NCBI RefSeq assembly: GCF_009193155.1
Contig: NZ_VUKD01000004.1
Coordinates: 496,001-560,000 of the forward strand
Origin: Georgenia subflava
GTDB taxonomy: Bacteria; Actinomycetota; Actinomycetes; Actinomycetales; Actinomycetaceae
DNA length: 64,000 bases
Direction: 5' to 3'
A program made the position numbers and the translations under genes. Of the stretch, positions 60,236 through 64,000 are shown in pieces. The notes beneath the pieces were generated by a model that worked only from the letters and a program-made list of their open reading frames with translations, did no database searches and was not told the origin of the DNA. Numbering within the stretch: the first letter of the stretch is position 1; the number at the start of each line of letters is the position of its first letter.

Positions 60236-61318
60236 TCACGTGCTCGTCGACAGCTGCCGGTGCCACGACTGAGTGCTGTACGACGTCGCGAACCCCGTCG
60301 AGGTGTAGAGGCCGACGGCCCCGGTGGGGGAGTCAGCGTCGACCTCGAGCCCTACCCGGTTCCGCCCTCGCGCAGCGGCGTCGGCGATGATCGTGTGCAG
60401 CAGGGACCGGGCTACGCCCCTGCCACGGGCCGCGCGGAGCACGCCGAGGTACTCGACATAGCTGCCCTCGGGCCCACCGCCCGCGCCGGGCGAGACGGCG
60501 CCGAGGAGCGCACCGGCCGGCCGCGGTGCCGCACCCGGCTCGTCCACGATCTCCGCCACCCACCAGTGGTCCCACCGGTGGCCCGGGTCGGCACGGAGCC
60601 GCTTGAGAAACTCGTCGAACGTCTCGGCGTGATAGTTGAAGTGGTCCGTGAACGCCTCCTCGAGGATGTCGTGCACCGTCACCAGGTCGTCCTGGTCGGG
60701 CATGCCGTCGCCCGACCGTCGGACCCGTCGGATGACGACGGTCGGGTGGGGCTCGGGGAACGTCCCGGGATCGCCGTCGGCCTCGGTGACCGGACGGCTC
60801 ATCTGCAGCCAGGTGCGAGCACGGACGAAGCCCGCGCGTTCGAGCCATCGCTGCTGCCGGCCGTCCTCCACGTACGCGCCGCTGTCCAGCTGTGTCACGT
60901 CGAGACCGCGCGCGCGTGCGTGCCCGCCCGCGGCCTTGGCCGCCCAGGTGAACAGGGCGTCGGCGACCGTGTCCGCCGTCGTCGGCTCGAGGTCGTGATC
61001 GACGACGACGGAGAGCACGGTCCGCCCTGCAGCGCGGTCCGTGGCACTCGCCCAGGCGCGTACCTGTGTCGCGTCGTCGCGCACGAGGAGGTGGCTGCTC
61101 GTCGGTCCTGCCGCCGGCGAGATCTCTGCCTCGACGGCAGCCCTGATCGTCGACGCCCGGCCACGGATCGCGATCTCCTGACGGTTGAGCAGCGCATGGA
61201 GCTCGGGAATGTCCACGAGCCGCGCCGCCGTCGGAGACCAGCCGTTCGGCAACGCTGCCGAGATCACCGCGTCGCCGGTCAGGGAGTCATGGGCACGCGG
61301 ACCGGTTCCGGAAGTCAT
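60236..61318 (-). CDS. Two-domain GNAT N-acetyltransferase
   Basis: 360-aa protein with tandem GNAT folds. The N-terminal one (about 40-185) is degenerate. The C-terminal one (about 195-350) has a clear acetyl-CoA motif (YVEYLGVLRAARGRGVARSLLHTII...VGLEVDADSPTGAVGLYTSTGF). Acceptor unknown; related two-domain enzymes include mycothiol-synthase-like and antibiotic acetyltransferases. ATG 61318. A perfect 11-bp hairpin separates it from the upstream GH3 gene. Confidence 0.88.
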   Translation of the reverse strand: MTSGTGPRAHDSLTGDAVISAALPNGWSPTAARLVDIPELHALLNRQEIAIRGRASTIRAAVEAEISPAAGPTSSHLLVRDDATQVRAWASATDRAAGRTVLSVVVDHDLEPTTADTVADALFTWAAKAAGGHARARGLDVTQLDSGAYVEDGRQQRWLERAGFVRARTWLQMSRPVTEADGDPGTFPEPHPTVVIRRVRRSGDGMPDQDDLVTVHDILEEAFTDHFNYHAETFDEFLKRLRADPGHRWDHWWVAEIVDEPGAAPRPAGALLGAVSPGAGGGPEGSYVEYLGVLRAARGRGVARSLLHTIIADAAARGRNRVGLEVDADSPTGAVGLYTSTGFATSYSTQSWHRQLSTST

Positions 61319-61400
61319 CCGGCAATCCTTGCGCACGTCCCCGCCCTCGCGCAGGTTCCCTGTCGGGCGGAGCATGCTCGGCGACCGGCCAGCGGCGGAG

Positions 61401-61426
61401 CGCCGCCCTCCCGCAGGAGGGCGGCG
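61401..61426 (-). terminator. Perfect 11-bp hairpin between GH3 and GNAT genes
   Basis: CGCCGCCCTCC (61401-61411), tetraloop CGCA, GGAGGGCGGCG (61416-61426). It should end leftward GH3 transcripts before the GNAT gene; no U-tract. Confidence 0.65.
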
Positions 61427-61428
61427 CG

Positions 61429-61553
61429 CCGTGCTGTGCGCGTCCACCTAGGACGGCGGACTGTGCTGTGCGGGTCCGCCTAGGGGCGGTCCGTGCTGTG
61501 CGGGCCCGCCGTAGGACGGCGGACCGTGCTGTGCGGGCCCGCTCCCTCGCCTA
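61429..61553. repeat. 30-33-bp repeats across the GH3 stop codon
   Basis: Four units marked by GTGCTGTGCG at 61431, 61463, 61493 and 61526. Read on the minus strand, the unit next to the gene begins with the GH3 stop TAG (61553-61551), and the following units begin TAC, TAG and TAG in the equivalent place, each followed by GGACC/GGGCC and CGCACAGCAC. Confidence 0.9.
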
Positions 61554-63596
61554 GTCCTCGTAGCCGAGGCCGAAGCCGAAGGTGTAGTCATCACCGGCAG
61601 CGTTGGAGTACGCGTAGTCGAAGTCCTCGGCGTACCCGGGAACGTCGGACGCGTTGGCCTCGACCGCGGCCTGGTCGGCGGGGATGGTCAGCGGAAGCTG
61701 ACCGACCGGGTCGAAACGCCCGCGCAGGACGTCCAGCAGAGCCTCGGCCTTGACGTTGAACGTCCCGACCACGGCGGCTGCGCCGGGCTCGATCTCGTTG
61801 ACGACCCACGGGTTGGTGAAGTTGATCGCCACGGCCGTGGGCACGGCTGCCTCGATCTCCTTGACGCGGTCGACGTCGATGCCGGTGAGGTCACCGAGCT
61901 GGATCTCCACCGTGGAGTTGTCCTCGTACTCGAAGGTGCTGGGGCGCACCCACACCAGGGCGGCCTCCGCGTCTGCCAGGTCGTCCACCACGTTGATCGC
62001 CGGGTCCTCCTCAGCGATCAGCTCCTTCAGCGCCGCGGTCTGCTCGGCGCTGTCCTCGCCGTTGAAGACCTCGACGTACACGTCCGTCGCAGCGACCGCC
62101 TCGTCCGTGAGCGGCAGCAGCCCCTCGTCGTTGCGCAGCAGCACCACGGACTTGCGGTGCGCCTCGTCCGCCAGTGCCTGGGAGGCTGGGTCGTCCGCGA
62201 TCTGCTGGGCGAGCTCGGGGTCGGTGTACGGGTCCTCGAAGAGGCCGAGGTCGAAGATCTCGGTCAGCAGCAGGGCGACCGAGGGGTCGAGGTCGGACGG
62301 GTCGACGAGCCCCTGGTCGATGGCCGACAGGAGACCCGACGGGTCGTTGTTGTCCGAGAAGATGTTCGTGCCGGCGTCGATCGCCTTGGCGAACTTCTCC
62401 TCGATCGTGAGGTCCTGGACACCCCAGTCCCGGCTCGTCAGCACGCCCGAGTCGGAGTTGACGTACCCGGTGAAGCCCATCTGACCGCGCAGCAGGTCAG
62501 TCAGGATCGTCTTGTTGTAGGCAGCGGCCACCTCCTCGAACTGCTGGTCCGGCGACTGCCACAGGTCCATCGGGATCTGGTCTGCGCTGAAGGCGTTCGA
62601 CGGCACGTTGTAGTAGGACATGATCGAGCTGGTGCCGGCGTCGATCGCCGCCTGGAACGGCGGCAGCTGGTACGCCTCGAGGCTGCCCGGCGTCGGGTAC
62701 ACGGCCCACTGGCCGGCCTCGTTGTGCGGGTCCAGTCCGCGGAGCACCGCGCCGTCACCGGGGAAGTGCTTGACGGTCTGGGCGACTGACTCCTGGGACA
62801 GCTCCTCGCCCTGGAAGCCGAGGACGAGCTCACGAGCGATCCCGGCGCTCAGGTCCGGGCTCTCGCCGAAGGTCCCGGAGATGCGTCGCCAGCGGGGCTC
62901 GGTGGCGGTCTCGATCTGGTAGCCGTAGATCTTCTGGATGCCGGCCGAGCGCCACTCGTCCTGCGCGATCTCGGCGAAGTCCCGGACGAGGTCCAGGTCG
63001 TTGGTGGCGGCGAGGCCGAGAGTGCCGGGCCAGGTCGAGAACTGGCCGGAGGCCTCGACGATGCCGAACTCGAGGTCCTCGTTGATGTGGTTGCGCGGGT
63101 TCGACGTGAACACGAGCGGGATACCGAGATCGGAAGCCTCCGCGACCTCCTGGTAGCTGTTCGCCCGTTCCGCCAGCTCGGCGGCGGTCGGGTTGTCCCG
63201 GATGATGAGGAACCTGATGTGCCGGTTGTTGATGTAGTCGTCGACGTCGCCGCGCAGCGACGTGATCTGCATGAGACCCGCCTTCTCCTCCGTGCTCATG
63301 CGCGGCAGGAGGTCGGCGACCCGCTCCTCGGTGCTGCGACGCCAGTCCTCGTACGGGTCGAGGCGGCCGTTGTCGTTGAGGTCGCGGAAGTCCCGCTGAC
63401 CGATCGTGATGATGTCCTTCACCCGTGACTCCACCTCCGGGGCGTGGCGTCCGCCGGCGTTCGAGTGGTCCGGAGGGTTGCCACCGGCGCTGGAGTGGCC
63501 CGGCGGCGCGGCCATGGCACCGCCCGCGAGGACCAGGGTGAGGGGGACGGCTAGGGCGAGGCCGGCAAGGCTGTGCCGCGAACGTGACGTGCTCAT
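61551..63596 (-). CDS. Secreted glycoside hydrolase family 3 beta-glycosidase
   Basis: 681-aa exported glycosidase. Signal peptide residues 1-29 (SLAGLALAVPLTLVLAGGAMAAPP), then a His/Gly/Asn-rich linker and an EF-hand-like loop (DLNDNGRLDPYEDW). The TIM-barrel GH3 domain has KHFPGDG and the nucleophile region GYVNSDSGVLTSRDWGV. The C-terminal alpha/beta sandwich (KSVVLLRNDEGLLPL...WVRPSTFEYED) supplies the acid/base region. It probably cleaves terminal beta-glucosides outside the cell. ATG 63596 has an AAGGAGA RBS. Operator-like GTTGCCAT/ATGGCAAC motifs lie upstream. Confidence 0.93.
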   Translation of the reverse strand: MSTSRSRHSLAGLALAVPLTLVLAGGAMAAPPGHSSAGGNPPDHSNAGGRHAPEVESRVKDIITIGQRDFRDLNDNGRLDPYEDWRRSTEERVADLLPRMSTEEKAGLMQITSLRGDVDDYINNRHIRFLIIRDNPTAAELAERANSYQEVAEASDLGIPLVFTSNPRNHINEDLEFGIVEASGQFSTWPGTLGLAATNDLDLVRDFAEIAQDEWRSAGIQKIYGYQIETATEPRWRRISGTFGESPDLSAGIARELVLGFQGEELSQESVAQTVKHFPGDGAVLRGLDPHNEAGQWAVYPTPGSLEAYQLPPFQAAIDAGTSSIMSYYNVPSNAFSADQIPMDLWQSPDQQFEEVAAAYNKTILTDLLRGQMGFTGYVNSDSGVLTSRDWGVQDLTIEEKFAKAIDAGTNIFSDNNDPSGLLSAIDQGLVDPSDLDPSVALLLTEIFDLGLFEDPYTDPELAQQIADDPASQALADEAHRKSVVLLRNDEGLLPLTDEAVAATDVYVEVFNGEDSAEQTAALKELIAEEDPAINVVDDLADAEAALVWVRPSTFEYEDNSTVEIQLGDLTGIDVDRVKEIEAAVPTAVAINFTNPWVVNEIEPGAAAVVGTFNVKAEALLDVLRGRFDPVGQLPLTIPADQAAVEANASDVPGYAEDFDYAYSNAAGDDYTFGFGLGYED

Positions 63597-63730
63597 CTTG
63601 GGTCTCCTTCGACCTGACATGCTGGGTTGGGGTGCGCGGCCGGCCGCGCACCCCGGGGATCTGACGTCGTCGTCGGTACTGCTCCGCGGTAGTCCCCACC
63701 ATTGCCTCGGGTCAGGGCGTTCCCCACCGG

Positions 63731-63771
63731 TTGCCATTTGTTGCCCCGGAGGAGAAGCGGCCATGGCAACT
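63731..63771. promoter_or_regulatory. Candidate operator between GH3 and molybdopterin oxidoreductase genes
   Basis: Inverted 8-mers GTTGCCAT (63731-63738) and ATGGCAAC (63764-63771) flank a second GTTGCC at 63741-63746. The spacing is wide, so it may be two sites. Possible LacI-type control of the glycosidase gene, but no regulator gene is in view. Confidence 0.35.
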
Positions 63772-63839
63772 CCATGCCAACCCGGGCACGGCCGCGGGCG
63801 GTACTGGCTCGCCCGCCACGCCAGGCCTACGCTCGGAGC

Positions 63840-64000
63840 ATGGCCAGCCGCTGGTTCGCGGCGCTCGTCGGCGTCATCGTGACGGGCTGCGCGATCGCGC
63901 TCGCCGAGATCCTCGCCCGCTTCACCGGAAGCGGCCCGGGCCCCGTCGAGGCCGTGGCCGAGGCGTTCATCGACCTGACCCCGGGCTGGCTCAAGGACCT
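63840..64000 (+). CDS. Molybdopterin-dependent oxidoreductase (sulfite-oxidase-like), 5' part only
   Basis: The first 53 codons run off the window edge. MASRWFAALVGVIVTGCAIALAEILARF is a first transmembrane helix, and SPGPVEAVAEAFIDLTPGWLKD-type sequence (residues about 32-53) matches the N-terminal membrane part of actinobacterial sulfite-oxidase-family molybdopterin proteins. ATG 63840; TACGCT (63828-63833) could be the -10 of a near-leaderless transcript. Assignment rests on a short segment. Confidence 0.6.
   Translation, partial: MASRWFAALVGVIVTGCAIALAEILARFTGSGPGPVEAVAEAFIDLTPGWLKD

Noticed and set aside
1-64000. tRNA or rRNA genes
   Set aside because: I looked for T-arm-like GTTCGA motifs with matching acceptor stems and for conserved rRNA blocks and found none convincing; a covariance-model scan would settle it.

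Overview
This is a 64 kb stretch of very high-GC chromosomal DNA from an actinobacterium, most likely in or near the order Micrococcales. The evidence is codon usage, many GTG/TTG starts, ATGA/GTGA/TGATG overlaps, TANNNT -10 elements just before start codons, several LLM-class (F420/FMN-type) oxidoreductases, a DUF222/HNH protein, a HelD-type helicase and a LexA-box-like SOS site. I found no rRNA, tRNA, CRISPR array, transposase, integrase or origin. I count 56 protein-coding genes, the last cut by the window edge.

Layout. 0-4.6 kb: a YiiX-like papain-fold hydrolase and a helical-repeat/trypsin-like protease diverge from a 24-bp tandem-repeat spacer, followed by a small membrane protein, a PRC-barrel protein and an 87-aa gene with a near-consensus LexA box. 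4.6-14.6 kb: an LLM oxidoreductase, a secreted M1 metallopeptidase, an ABC-2 transporter, a secreted PQQ-type sugar dehydrogenase with five C-terminal repeats, a NarL-type two-component system and a VapBC-like toxin-antitoxin pair. A 28-bp sequence is identical in the promoter regions of the transporter and the two-component system, which suggests one regulon. 14.7-20.1 kb: a CDP-alcohol phosphatidyltransferase, an FkbM methyltransferase, a SurA-N lipoprotein and a TrpXYZ-type ABC uptake operon. 20.4-26.3 kb: a 52-aa protein, an array of palindromes leading into a large LuxR-type (LAL) regulator, and an AraC regulator divergent from an NmrA/DUF1772 pair.

26.3-29 kb: an ATP-dependent DNA ligase divergent from an AlkA-like glycosylase. 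29.3-35.5 kb: a purine-catabolic operon, xdhA-xdhB-xdhC plus an 8-oxoguanine-deaminase-like amidohydrolase. 35.6-42.8 kb: a secreted M14 carboxypeptidase, a HelD-like helicase, a small DUF2249-like protein, a penicillin-binding lipoprotein and an NAD-binding protein. 43-50.3 kb: a RibD-C reductase, an HhH-PHP phosphoesterase, an epimerase-like protein, two LLM oxidoreductases, an AlkD-type glycosylase and membrane proteins. 50.3-64 kb: an orphan phage/plasmid-type DUF932 protein, an SDR, a three-gene ABC-2 exporter, a 5'-3' exonuclease, a DUF222/HNH protein, a lone TOPRIM protein, a two-domain GNAT, a secreted GH3 glycosidase and the start of a molybdopterin oxidoreductase.

Two themes cross the window. 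One is DNA damage: ligase, AlkA, AlkD, 5'-3' exonuclease, HhH-PHP, TOPRIM, HNH and two LexA-box candidates. The other is structural: at six or seven genes a short tandem repeat starts at or across the stop codon and runs into the intergenic space, and further 23-24-bp-period arrays lie in promoter regions. I regard the repeat pattern, the shared 28-bp operator and the divergent two-hydrolase locus as the best leads.
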